From Rugalucina vietnamica (Eukaryota > Mollusca > Bivalvia > Lucinida > Lucinidae), in assembly GCA_964017185.1 (NCBI GenBank), contig OZ024871.1:26636488-26700487 (forward strand): 64,000 nucleotides of DNA, written 5' to 3'. Positions 10,393 to 22,412 of this stretch are shown piece after piece (within the stretch, counting starts at the first letter, position 1; each line of letters starts with the position of its first letter). Position numbers and translations under genes: made by a program. Under the pieces are notes generated by a model that worked only from the letters and a program-made list of their open reading frames with translations, was not told the DNA's origin and did no database searches.

Positions 10393-11770
10393 TTTTCTCT
10401 GTAAGGAAGCCCCAATGAGTGCAACTATTAAAAGAATGATTGAAATTTTGCCATAAATTCTTGGACCAACCACATCGTGCAATTTATAAAACTGTTCAAG
10501 TAGCATATTTAATCAGAAAGCATCAGCAACAACGATCGCATCTTGGCTTCTTTGTAAAAAGTCTATTATTCATCGGCTTGTTAACAATCGGATCAATTGT
10601 GAAGCGTTCACGTTGACAAAGGTCTTCTGGAATGTTCCAACTCCCAAGTCAATATAACAATAGACTACAAAACTTGTGAAAATTAATACTTGACTGCTGG
10701 GATAGTTGTAATAATGGCAAGCGCTAGACTGGCATCAGTTCGCTAAATGCATATAAATGCTTAGTGTAAAACCAAGTTATGAATAATATCACTTCCCAAC
10801 AATTCTTTCCTATCTGATAACTAGATTTAAAATTTAAGCCCAAGATTGCAAGGGGAAAAGTTCTTAAATTACTATCTGAGAGAATATTGCATTTACTTTG
10901 AGAAAATTTTGACAAAGGAGACTGGAGCCAGTATAGGCAAGTGTATTCGTGGCGGAAATGACTACATCATGCTTTTGTTGCTTTGTTGTTGATGTTGTTG
11001 TTGCTGCTGCTGCTGTTGTTGTAGTTGTTGTTGTTTATTTCATCAGATCGACATGTCAAACACATTTTCTGGCTATAAGAGAGCACCAAAAAAAAACAAA
11101 AAACGATTTCATCTGCAGGTCTGCAACTTTTTTTATTGACGCGGAATCAGCTTGATCATTTAGCGTCTGATAAATGACAGACAGAGACCGTGGAGTCAAT
11201 AATTGGCGATATGATGGAACTATAGTCATCCATTGCAAATTGAATCAAGAATATTGGCTACTGACATATTTTCGTAACCCATGTACGACTAGCACCCTAT
11301 CCATAGAACTTAAGCAAAATGTGTTGACAGAGAAAGACGCCACATTTTAAAACATCTATGTGTGCGTACTGTTCACTAATACAAACTTCTCAAAGATAAA
11401 AAAAAAACCCGATTATTTAGATAATTTTCAAAGAGGAAGTAGAAACATATGAATGATTACAAAGTACCTGGGAATTTTTATTCGGTCATTTATGGGTAAA
11501 ATTAACAGTAAGTTATTAGTGACCCGGGTTATTTCCAGAGAACCCATGGGATCTTGGATTTCACACATTTGACTGAAAATATATGGATTAGGTATATGCA
11601 GCTTAAGCTATCCTAATTCTTAGCTACTGGGACAAGACAGAAGAATCTAAGAATAGTTAACTATTTTGCTTATTTATATTTATAAACCCTCCATTGTTTA
11701 ATGTCGTCTCCCTGAGATCTGCCTGTCGTGTTTCTAATTGTTCTATGTTTTGGTGTTCATTTTTGTTCTC
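10393..11770. other. no gene recognised; TTG/CTG triplet repeat inside
   Basis: A TTG-rich triplet run (with GCTGCTGCT) lies at about 10975-11038. The frame over it (VVVDVVVAAAAVVV) is repeat translation. The remainder holds no element ends that I recognise. Confidence 0.5.
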
Positions 11771-11958
11771 ATTACGAAAACACGCCCATGCAATGTACAG
11801 AAAGTTTTTGAGCTTTAAAAATTAAAAAATTAGCTGAAAATTTTTGATATTTTCTTATTTTTGCTCAAAACATAGATTAAGGGTACACGTTAGAACCGCC
11901 TCGCCGAGGCGGTTCTAACGAGTACCTACAATCTATGTTTGGGACATGTTTTCCTGAT
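11771..11958 (+). mobile_element. family A hairpin element, internally deleted
   Basis: Begins ATTACGAAAACACGCCCATG and has the complete central hairpin (TTAGAACCGCCTCGCCGAGG at the tip). It then passes directly to the end GGGACATGTTTTCCTGAT. The ATACCCC/GGGGTATA block is missing. Confidence 0.85.
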
Positions 11959-11959
11959 G

Positions 11960-12175
11960 TGTTTTCACTTTCATATATTTAGATTAGGTAACTGAATGAC
12001 CGCCTAATGGGAAATACACAATGTACATATAGCTCTTCACTGGGCTGACGATATGTTGCCATAGTATAAGTACCTAATCTTCACTTTAGTCTTTTCCCAA
12101 CTCGGTTTTTGGTATGGGAATTTCACTCTGATTGCGCCATTTCCTGATCATTGCCTTCTTTTACCTTTTTGTCCC
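11960..12175 (+). mobile_element. family C tail, degenerate
   Basis: Contains TTAGATTAGGTAACTGAATG, GGGCTGACGATATGTT, CCAACTCGGTTTTTGG and ATTGCGCCATTTCCTGATCA in the order of the retroelement tail. It directly follows the family A copy. Confidence 0.75.
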
Positions 12176-13859
12176 TTTATCTGCTAATTGAACCCAAAGT
12201 GACCTTTGGCAAATTTATAAAATGGGATTATGTGGTTATGTGTTAGAATGTTTCGGTTTCGATAAGATATGATAAATGCTTACGATAGCTACTGGGTAAC
12301 AACGTTGACCAAAACAAACTTATTTGGTGATCTTTGTATCACAAACGACTATATGATTGCAAGATTTATTGCTAGTGAGCGGCACTTCTAAACGAAAGCG
12401 AAGTTGGAAATAACCAAATATTTGAAAAGATAATAAAAAAGGAATGACAAATCAATGGAGTGCAAGAGGTTACTTTATAGTTGAAATGAGAAATGAAACT
12501 TTGACATCTAAGTAAGTTACCCACACTGAACTGCTTTGTGAACACGTTGGCAATACAAGCAGAAAAAAATGAAATGAAAATACAGTCTACGAACTTTTTG
12601 TACATACCAGATAATCTCAGCAAATAAGATTCGTGAATAGAGTGAAATTAGAATTAGAGTTTCACGTAATTGTTTATATGATGCTATCTAAAGTGCTTGT
12701 ACTGTAAATTCAGTTCCATTTTCATTTATCTTTAAACATATAATCAGGAAATTATTGTAATCTTGGGAACTACAAATGGAATCTAAAGAAAATAATGGCA
12801 CAATTAAGAATAAGCTCAATGCAAACTGATTAAAGAATCGATTTCGAATTAGGAAAATGCATCTGATTCAGTAAACAAATATTCATTTTTTTATGCTTGC
12901 AGATACAGAATGTTGTGCATTCACCGAGCAAAGCATGTTGAACCCCATGGAATAAGAATGTTCTGCTTCATTTTTCTATATTCAAGTGCTGATATCCATA
13001 CAATGTGTATCATATCATTCAGTGTTATGTCTGTTTATTAAGACACGTAACTTAAATTGAATTCCACGTAGCTTGAAAATATGCTACTGCGAAAGACAAC
13101 AGCTAGGTGTATCTCAAATGGTCCGTGTAGCAGTCTGGTGTCAACTTATCGGACACCGAATTCAATTTAGTATCTACGAATCTGTCTAGGATATCAAATT
13201 GTCGCACTGCTGGAATAACGTTTCTCATTCTTAAGTTCAGCAAGGACTTGTTAATGATGGAAGCCTTGTAGCCTATTAATTCCCTAAGAGGTTTGATATA
13301 ACAAACCTAATTCAACTATAGGTCAATACTATATTAGAAACAGATAACGGACAAAAGTCCTGGCGAAAGATAACCGTCTGATTGAGTTAGACTGAAATAA
13401 TCTTTTGCAAAGTTGTTTTAATATGCTTTGCAAACGGAATTGGTATGGTATAAATATTTTTAGTGAAAGCAGCATGCATTGGATGAAATACAAATGCTTC
13501 ACTTTTCGAATGACCCTCGTTAATCGAATCAGTTCAGTTTCTTAAGAGACCGAATTAAAATCTTAAATTGGATTTAATCCATTCGATTCAATCTATGTCA
13601 TGTTTATTGGTTTGAGAGTTGTTTTACGGCTTTGTACTTGAGCTGAAATAGGTTGCCTGAAATGCATTTGTGAAAACACACATTGTTATCAACTGTGCGA
13701 TCGTATAGACTGATCATCACGTTTTTCACTTCGTTGAGATTAGATGTTTTTTTTTTGTTTGTTTTTTATTTACACAGTTTTAAGCATCTAGCTTCTATCA
13801 CCCAGACTTCAGTGAATGCTTTCCGTTGTCTTCCCTGATCGGTTCATCACAACTTTCTC

Positions 13860-14137
13860 ATCAGGATAACGAATCCATGAAAAGTATACCCCTTAAACCC
13901 CACTTTTCTACATGTATATTAAAACTGGGGTTTTCATGAGTACACATACTTCTCTTATTTTTATCCAAAACATAGATTGTGGGTACTCGTTAGAACCGCC
14001 TCGCGGAGGCGGTCCTAACGTGTACCGACAATCAATGTTTTGTAGAAAAACATTTAGAATATCTTTTTTTCTGATGAAATTTTCAATTTTTTACAGCTCA
14101 AAAATATCCATATATTGAATGGATGTGTTTTCGTAAT
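13860..14137 (-). mobile_element. family A hairpin element
   Basis: Begins ATCAGGATAACGAATCCATG, has the ATACCCC block and the central hairpin (TTAGAACCGCCTCGCGGAGG), and ends with the inverse of the ATTACGAAAAC end at 14137. Full-length copy in reverse orientation. Confidence 0.87.
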
Positions 14138-14517
14138 GCGTTTCTTATAGAGGCTACAAGAATATAACAGTGTAAGTGGTTAATTATCATGTGATAAACG
14201 TTTTAATAACACAAAACAAAGGGAGCATTACAAACTTGGATCGAGGCGATTGTATGGTGCTTTGGGATTTCTATGCAAGAATTCGATTATTTATATTCAT
14301 TGATAAGATACTCCTTTATACGATCATTAACGTCAAAAGTAAAGACGTTTCACGACGAAAGAAGGGATTTGTGCATGCAATTGAAGGGGTTGAAATTGTA
14401 AACGCAAATAATAGTTTCTGGAATGTCCGAAAGACATGACGCGATTTTATCGAGTGCAAGTATTATATTTAAGCATTATGTAATGACCTACTTGAAATTA
14501 CCTTGAATCAAAATATA

Positions 14518-15203
14518 CTGAACAAAAAAGAAACGCAACAATCATATTCCACTAAATTTTGAGCAAACTATGATATAATCAGAAAATGTTGCCTTTTCTA
14601 CTTCTGCATTAGATATCAGACCTCCAAATGCAAGATACCGATTTTCATTTTAATGCGTATTTAAAGAGTTATTCGATGCCGACCGCAGGCATGCTGAAAG
14701 TAGTAAATCATACACTAAGCATGCGCAAGCATTAAAATAATAGCATAATTTGAATTGGCTATACACCCCCATTCGAAATCATTTACCGCTCAGCAGATAA
14801 CTCACACGTTAAAGAAATAAAATGAATAAAATTAAAATTATCCTCCTTTCAATTAAACATAAAGGGATTTTGGTGGTTTTAATTACGAGCTTGTTTGTCG
14901 TGGAACATAATTTCTTTTTCATGAATTTTAGAGAGGGAGCAGCTGACATTGTTTCTTGTTGATTAGGAGGTTAAAAAGTGTGCGCCTGCGCAGAGCAAAT
15001 ATTTCCCATTTCCCAATTTGCATGATTTAAGACGACAAAAATATCTTGTTTAATTTTTATCGAAATGAAAATCAGATTTTTGCATGTTATACCCAAATAT
15101 CCCCTGAATAGAACCATACAGCAACAAACCTGAAAATATCATTGTTTTACCCTTAAACTCGAAAATCCTTGGTGACCTATTGTTGCGTTTCTTTTTTGTT
15201 CAG
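14518..15203. mobile_element. 686-bp TIR element, Tc1/mariner-like ends
   Basis: Perfect inverted ends of about 25 bp beginning CTGAACAAAAAAGAAACGCA. TA precedes the left end. The homologous site at 875-895 runs through without it, so it is an insertion. The end sequence resembles Tc1/mariner-type ends of the CTGAACAAAAATATAAACGC kind. No transposase frame, so non-autonomous. Confidence 0.9.
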
Positions 15204-17742
15204 AATAATAATGGTTTAGTAAAATTGCTATTTTGGTTTGTTATAACAAATGCATCGGTATTGAGAACAAAGATTACACATGCGCACCTCAGTTAAATGG
15301 TGAGAATTCTACTGGATCATATGAGATAATAAAAATTGTATAAAGTAGAATAGATTGCGTCATTACAGTAAATGTTGGCACTGGATGACCGCAAAATTTT
15401 ATTATAAATCGGTGTTAGTTCTTCATGCATAATAGATAAAGAGGACAATCAATATAATACCTTGCTTGGCATAAATACAATATTGAGGAACGTGTCGAAG
15501 ATGTCATTTGACATATCTTCAAGGTCATTTATCCTCAAAATCTGTATATTTTGTAAGCTGTACGCGACTAACATAGCGAAAAATATAGGAAAGTCTTAGT
15601 TAACTTATCGCCTCTTATTCCCCGGTATTATCATGTCTACGTGTCCTCTAAGGTGACCGCCCTATAGTCCGAAGGAATAAAGTAATAGTTGTTATGATGA
15701 AATTAAATGGCATGCTGTATCCAAAATCATTAGGTGACAGTTCTTAGACGAATCGGAAATTATATTTTCTGCCTATCAGATTCTAAAGCCTCTTAAAAGC
15801 AAAACTGATATATGAATACGATGTTTCAAGCAAGATGTACACGGCGAAGACAAGGTAAGACTTTCCTATATTTTTTGCTCTGTTAGGCACGTACAGTTTA
15901 CAAAATATACAGATATAGAGGATAAATGACTTTGAAGATATGTTCAGCAGTCTTGTATTTATGTCAAGCAAGGTATTTGAAATGCAGAATTACTAGGCAA
16001 AGGATGTCTGAAAATGTTCTATCCACAGACATGAAAAAAAAAAAAGAAATGTCAAACCGAAATAGGTACACCAGGGTTGTTGTTGGCAGGCTTGTTACAA
16101 AATAGAAACGGAACAGTGAATGCAAGCGTGTATATTGTGAGTTCGATGAAATCGTCTTTATTGTTTGGCATCATTCATAACGATACATAGATGTTTTTTT
16201 GATAAAGTGAATTTCGTTTCGGTTCACACACAGCCGAATGGCTACCTTGTTGGGAAGGAGCTCGTAGAAATGTTTTGTTGTGGTTTGTGTATTTTTTCCT
16301 ACATAGTGTGTAAGTTAGGACTATAAATTTAATTACATCGATTCCTGGCCCCTGTAGTCTAACGTTACTTATGAACATAGTATCATTATTGAAACCTCCA
16401 AATATTTTATGTTACCGACCGTTCCAATGTGGTACTTCTGTCTTGTAATGTGTGTTTCTTATTTCGATGTCTGATTCATTAGTGTATCTTCCTTATGTAT
16501 GAATAAATATATTGTTATCATTACCTGAATGGCCACCTTTTGGGAAAGGGTTGTTCACTCGATTGACCGATTGTTCTTCATGTATTAAAACGTGTTTCAT
16601 TGTTTATGATATTACCCATGCACACCTCAGTTAAATGGTTGGTATTCTACTGTGCTTGTTTCTGGATCTAGCTTTTGCTTATATGTCTGTTTATTTTTTC
16701 TGACGTGTATAAGTTTTTTTGAACGGTTTTAATATGTCAACCAAATTTATTTGTCTCAGGTGTATGTTACAGTGCTCAGACCATAAAATTTTGAAGTTTT
16801 ACAAATAAGCAAAAACAAATTCTTATGAGTTTTATTAAATGTGCAACACGAAAAATTGGGAAATCCAAGAGATTTCGTTTTCCGAAGACATACTTTTCAT
16901 ATTGTTTGCCATTATTTGCGAGGTCCTTAAAACGGTTTAGATGACAAACTAAAATTTAAGGGGGTCATGATCTTTCCCTCAGGGCATTGCTACATATTCC
17001 AGGTATTTTCGTTAAGTTCTCATTTGCACACCATAGATCTTTCTCAGATAATTCAGTTACCATACATATTCTTTTCTTTCATCAACCAATAAGTGTAGCT
17101 CTATATAAATATGACCGTATAAGTGCCACATAAGTTGGTGCAGTTTGGAATTCTCAACAGACATTTCATACTTTAATACACTATATCTTCTTTATCTGGT
17201 TTCAGAAATATCGCCACAATGAGTAGAACTGTTAAAATAATAATCATGATTTTGTCATGAAGTTTTGATCCACCCACGTCGTGCAATATTCATTATAGCT
17301 TTTTTTAGTAAAACATGGTTATCAGCAAGCTCCAACAGCAACGATCACATCCCCGCGGTTCTGTTTTTAAAAGTAAATTATTCATCTACTTGTTAACAAT
17401 CAGCTCATTTGTTCAGCTTATATTCCGACAAATGTTTTCAGTGGTATTTATTCCCTAAGGATGAATATATATATTTTAATGATTAACTGAATGACCATCA
17501 TTTGGGAAATGGCTGATCACTTGATTGATCGATTCTTCTCTTTGGATCAGAACTTATTTGTTTCCTGATGATTCCCACGCGCACCATGGTTAAATGGCTC
17601 GATTTTCATTAATGGCACTGCCAAATTAATTGCTGTATGGCAAATTATGGGTCCCAGTGTCATCTGAAACAAAACTTGATTCAAAACATAAGTACATCTT
17701 ACCACATTATACTAAACGTTTCTTCAACGGTTGTAATAATAT

Positions 17743-17979
17743 TGAGCCGCATCGTGAGAAAACCGGATTTTTGCCTATGCGAAAACAAAGGCGCAGATCA
17801 GCTTCGCGGTAACCGCGAAGCTGATCAGCGCCTTTGTTTTCGCTACACGGATAGTACAATCTCTCTTCTTCTTAAATCCGAAATTTCAAGCTTCTAGCCT
17901 GTTTCTGTGACTGTACAGCCTGGTTTGTGTCGGACCTGGTCGGAAACCCAAATTGTTGGTTTTCTCATGCACAGGCTCA
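17743..17979 (+). mobile_element. family B foldback element, complete
   Basis: Starts TGAGCCGCATCGTGAGAAAA and ends GGTTTTCTCATGCACAGGCTCA-like, giving inverted ends. The centre, 17779-17843, is a near-perfect 65-nt palindrome, GCGAAAACAAAGGCGCAGAT... with GGTAACC at the tip. This is the best-preserved copy of the family in the window. The frame over it is chance. Confidence 0.9.
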
Positions 17980-19075
17980 ATTATGTCTGTCACATTTATA
18001 AGTCTCCGGCGTGCCTCACAGTGCGCCGAACATAAAATCGTGACAAATTTTACAAATGAGCAAAATGAATTCTGATGAAGTTTTATTAAATGTGCAGTAC
18101 GAATTATTATGAAACCCACGAGATTTCATGTTCCATAGAAATACTATTTATATTGTTTGCCTTAAATTGCTGTGTTTTTAAAACGGTTTAGATGACAGAC
18201 TAAAGAGTAATGAGGCTATGATCTTTCCCTCGGGACGTTGCTACATATTCCACGTATTTTTGTCATGTTCTCATTTGCACATCATGGGCCTTTCTCTAAT
18301 AATTCAATTACCATACACATTCTTTTCTTTCATCAGCCAATCCAAAATATGTTCATATACGTGTCACATAAGTTGGTGCAGTTTAAGGTTCAAAATAGAC
18401 CTTACTTTAACATATGTTATCTTTATCCGTTTTCAGAAATATCGCTGTATAGAAACCATTATGAGTTCAACTGTTAAAACCATGGTCATGATTTTGCCAT
18501 TGGTTCTTGGACCACCTACGTCTTGCAATATACAAAAATGGTTGTACATCATAATTAATCAGCAAGCACCAACAGCAATGACCGCATCCCGGCGGTTCCA
18601 TCTTTAAAAGTCTATTATTCATCTACTTGTTAACAATCGGCTCATTTGTTGTTAAGCTTATATTCAGACACAAGTTTTCTGGAATGTTCAAAAGCTCTAT
18701 TGAATATATCCTTAGCCTTTATAACAAGAGCTAACAAAACTTATACAACTTTGCACTGATTGTATTGGTTGAAATGGAGACAAGTACATTTGTTACGAAA
18801 CTAGATGCATCTTGTTTTTCAATGAGATCGACGTGTCAGGCATTCATGTACTTTTTCTGAATATGACGGTAGCCAATTCAAATGATGTTTTATTAATTAT
18901 TTTTTTTCGTTGTTATTTAATTTATATACTACATGCATATCTTTCTGTTTTGTATTTCTTTCAAGTATGTTAGTAATCGATTTCATTAGCATCTTGCAGC
19001 AGCTTGTATATACAGGAGCACTGACATAAAACTACTGCCTATGTACATAATCCATGTCGTGGTTTATTGTGTGCG

Positions 19076-19243
19076 CGCCATGAGAAAACCGGAATTTTGC
19101 GTATGGGAAAACAAAGGCGCAGATCAGCTTCGCAGTAACTTTTCTTCCTAAGCTTCTAGCCATCTCAAGTTTTGTGACTGTACAGCCCGGGTTGTGTCAG
19201 ACCTGGTCGGAAACCCCGAAGCCCGGTTTGCTCGCGTGCAAAT
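19076..19243 (+). mobile_element. family B element, internally deleted
   Basis: Begins GCGCCATGAGAAAACCGG, enters the left palindrome arm (GCGCAGATCAGCTTCGCAGT), then jumps to the right half (TTTTGTGACTGTACAGCC) and ends near 19243. The right arm of the palindrome is gone. Confidence 0.75.
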
Positions 19244-19520
19244 CGCAAATAACGATATGAAGCCGATGTATTCCTATTCAAAAACATCACGAGAGCGTCA
19301 AAATGTCTTTAACGACTCCAGAAATCGATAAATCTATAAACATATTGAGTTTAATGAACGTGTTTTTCTTTGAACATTGAACTTTTCTTTTTAAAAAATG
19401 AAGATACTATTTGACATTTAGAGAGTAAATGTGACCCAAACGCGAAACGTATCTGAAATGTCCCTTTATGATCAACCCTGGCGAAGAAAAAAGCAAGTGT
19501 ATAAAATAGTTTGAAATGTA

Positions 19521-20563
19521 CACTGAAACAAAGTTATAAAGAGGCCACTTTTCAAACTCATTTTTTGTTTCTAAGCCAAGTTCAAAATTGCACAATTTTT
19601 GCCAAAAGACGTGTCTTTCAAGTAAGTAAAGTTCCAAAGTGTTAAGAAATAATTTTCTTTTACTAGAGGCGTTTTTGGAGTAAAAATGCAAAAATCAATG
19701 TTTTTAAATAAAAAATTGGATACAGCACACCATTTATTGAAATTAGGAACGGGTGTCATCAAAGGGGTCGTTACGGCTCGGAAAAACATCAAACATTCGA
19801 ATTTTCTCTACTGGTAGAATTTTTATGCATTTTTAAAAATCGCCAATTTTGAGATTTTTTAAAAAATTCATAAATGTGCCTCTTAAACATGTTGACCCCT
19901 GTTAAATTCACTTGATGAGGCCTGGAAATGAGAGATATAATTCGACTGAACTGTTTTTGACCATTTTCGAGGACCAACATGTCAAGGCTGCCGCACACTT
20001 CCGGTTTCAATGCCAATTTTTAACGAACAAAATAACAAAATTTGTGGACGATTTTTTTAATTTTCAAAGTATATCAGAGTCTAGTATCTGACCTAAATAA
20101 TCGCTGAAAATTTCAATGCCGTGCTGCTGATAATAACGCAACTGGAGAAGAACAAAGTTGGTATGCAAATTGCATATAAAAGCTGAATTCCTGTTATTCA
20201 GGTTGTTGTCTTCTTGCATGTGCAAAACAGAAACGAAGATTCTTATTGCAGCAACACTTTTGACTTAATTTTATCTTGCATCATGGCAGTCAGTAGCACT
20301 TTCAAATAAATTAAAATGTAAAAACACAACGTCATAATATGACATTTAATTTGATGTTAATAAAGTGTGACTTTTTGAAATAGGGTACCTTTACACATGC
20401 TTCGTCTGTGTGAGAAGTATCACGCATTTTGGAATGCAGAAACTCACAGAGCCACTGTTAGACATTGGTTTATTCATATGATCATGAATTTTAATTGATC
20501 GTATTTTACTTTCTGAACTAGAAGACAAAATATGAGGTGGCCTCTTATAACTTTGTTTCAGTG
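19521..20563. mobile_element. M1 TIR element, complete copy (1043 bp)
   Basis: Inverted ends CACTGAAACAAAGTTATAA followed by (A)GAGGCCAC, one indel between the two. TA flanks both sides (19519-19520, 20564-20565). Units B and C read straight through the empty site at about 31792 and 45336 (GTTTGAAA...TGTTGTCCACC, shown with the gap), proving the insertion. The interior is non-coding. Its right 762 bp are repeated at 1-762 with no difference seen, so both copies are young. Confidence 0.93.
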
Positions 20564-20769
20564 TATGTTGTCCACCAACTTGTTTGTACACATCTCGTAA
20601 TAACTGCATATACGAGTAAAATTGTTTATTCGATGATAAAATGTGTTTGTTGAGTAAATTAAGTTTTATTTTCACTTGAATTTATATTATCAGGAATTTA
20701 TTGTCATCAAGGGAAGAACACATGAAATCTTAAGAGGATAATGGCGCAATTACAGAGTGCAAACTGATT

Positions 20770-21135
20770 AAAAATATTATGGTTTGATCCTTTGGAAGCA
20801 GTAAAGCAGTAAAAACATTCAAAGGGAGATAGTATGGACTATATTGTGGAATTTTGGGTAATGAACCCTCATCAGTAGCCCTATTAAAACCGGCAACGAA
20901 AGCCAGACTATTGTAGTGTAATTTATACGAGAAGTCTAAATCAAAGACACATTCCTAAACGGGTTCAAATAATTTAAAAATTGCTTAGAAGTATGTTTCT
21001 AAACGTGAGTGTTTTGAATACTCTGAATAATTTTCCTGATCTCAAAGGACTTAAATAAAAATATAATCTGCACTATGTATGATGTATGGGGAGGGTTATT
21101 AGGGCCGCCACACGGCACAACACCAGCTGCAGTAA
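20770..21135 (-). mobile_element. family D dispersed repeat
   Basis: Inverse counterpart of 28441-28808. In element orientation it starts GCAGCTGGTGTTGTGCCGTG (from 21135) and ends near CCAAAGGATCAAACCATAAT (20770). A second short piece of its 3' end follows at about 21150-21235, so it is followed by a partial duplicate. Absent from units B and C. Class unknown; no inverted ends were found. Confidence 0.7.
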
Positions 21136-22182
21136 TAGCAAATAAAATATTAAGGTTTGATCCTTTAGAAGCAGTAAAAACATTCAAAGGGAGGTAGAAG
21201 GACTATATTGCGCAATTTCGGGTAAAGAACCCTGATTTCTCATTCAAATTTAATTTTGCTGCTATTCTTACAAAATGTTAAACATTATAATAAGTCGTAC
21301 GCATAGGTAGTGCTATGTTTATCTGTAAAGATACACGATTTAAAATAGAATTTCATATATCCTGAAAGTGAGATAACATTTTATTCAACGACTACGATTT
21401 ACAAGTTAATCTCAGATGGACTGTGTGGCAGTTAAATGTCAACTTAACTGACAGCAAACTCAATTTGGCGTCTACAAATCAGTCTGAGAAATCAAATTGT
21501 CGCACTGCGAGAGTATCGTTTCTCATTCTTATGTTTAGTAAGGACTTGTTAATGATGGACGTCCTGCAGTCTATTAATTCCCTGAGAGGTTTGATATAAC
21601 AAGCCTAATTCAACTAGGTCAATACCATATAAGAAACAGATCACGGACGGATTTCCACGGGAAATAACTATAAGAAATGAAAAGCAATGTTTTCCGATCA
21701 CTTTGCCATAATATAAATTCAAACATTTCTCTGCTACTTAGACCGTTAAGTATTATCCGCAACTTCTCTAAGAAGGGATTCATGAGAATTTTAATTACTC
21801 TAATAACTCTGATTGAAAGTGGTTGATATGTCCTTGCAACTGTTGTGACATGACGACAATGTTTTAAAGCATAAACATCCTCTGTCGATTTGGACTGAGT
21901 CTCGTCAAGATAACAAAAAGCACAGGGTAGCTGAGCAAATGCATCTTCTTTAGCTGAGCAAATGCTTCTTCCTTTAAAAATCTGAAATTTAAATTTCTAG
22001 CCATTATCTGGCACTGCGTGAACAGGTCGGTTTTGTGGCCTGGTCAGAAACCTCGGGAACAGAAATATTATGGCGAGTATCATATTTCGCTTTCTCTTTT
22101 CAGATAATTAAGAACAGTTCCTTCCATTGAAAAGGTAAGAAAATGTATAGTCCATCTGCTTTCTCCCTCTTTATCTCCTGTA

Positions 22183-22226
22183 TCTCTCTCTCTCTCTCTC
22201 TCTCTTTTTCTTTCTCTCTCTCTCTT

Positions 22227-22297
<71 letters not shown>

Positions 22298-22412
22298 TTT
22301 AATCTCTCTCTTTCTTATTCTATTCCAAAAACAATGATCACATGAACGGCTCCTTCCACTAAAAAGGTAAGAAAATCTTCCTTCCCCCTCTTTCTCTCTC
22401 TCTCTCTCTCTC
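22183..22412. repeat. CT microsatellites with shared spacer
   Basis: Two CT runs (about 22183-22292 and 22385-22412), each preceded by the same phrase, TCCATTGAAAAGGTAAGAAA or its variant CACTAAAAAGGTAAGAAA. The same arrangement occurs in units B and C. The R/E-rich reverse frame is repeat translation. Confidence 0.93.

Larger units (their letters stand above)
12650..18890 (+). repeat. diverged tandem unit Z
   Basis: Colinear but diverged counterpart of the first half of units A-C. 12700-12790 matches near 20680-20760; 12990-13310 matches 21400-21605; 13480-13740 matches 22540-22760; 14160-14460 matches 22860-23290. 15730-15980 and 16060-16730 match 23500-24010, and 16740-17450 and again 17600-18890 match 24240-26290. 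Gaps are filled by a family A element (13860-14137) and a TIR element (14518-15203). It lacks the CT microsatellites. No coding frame is supported, though 12176-12650 and the rest may hide undetected exons. Confidence 0.75.
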
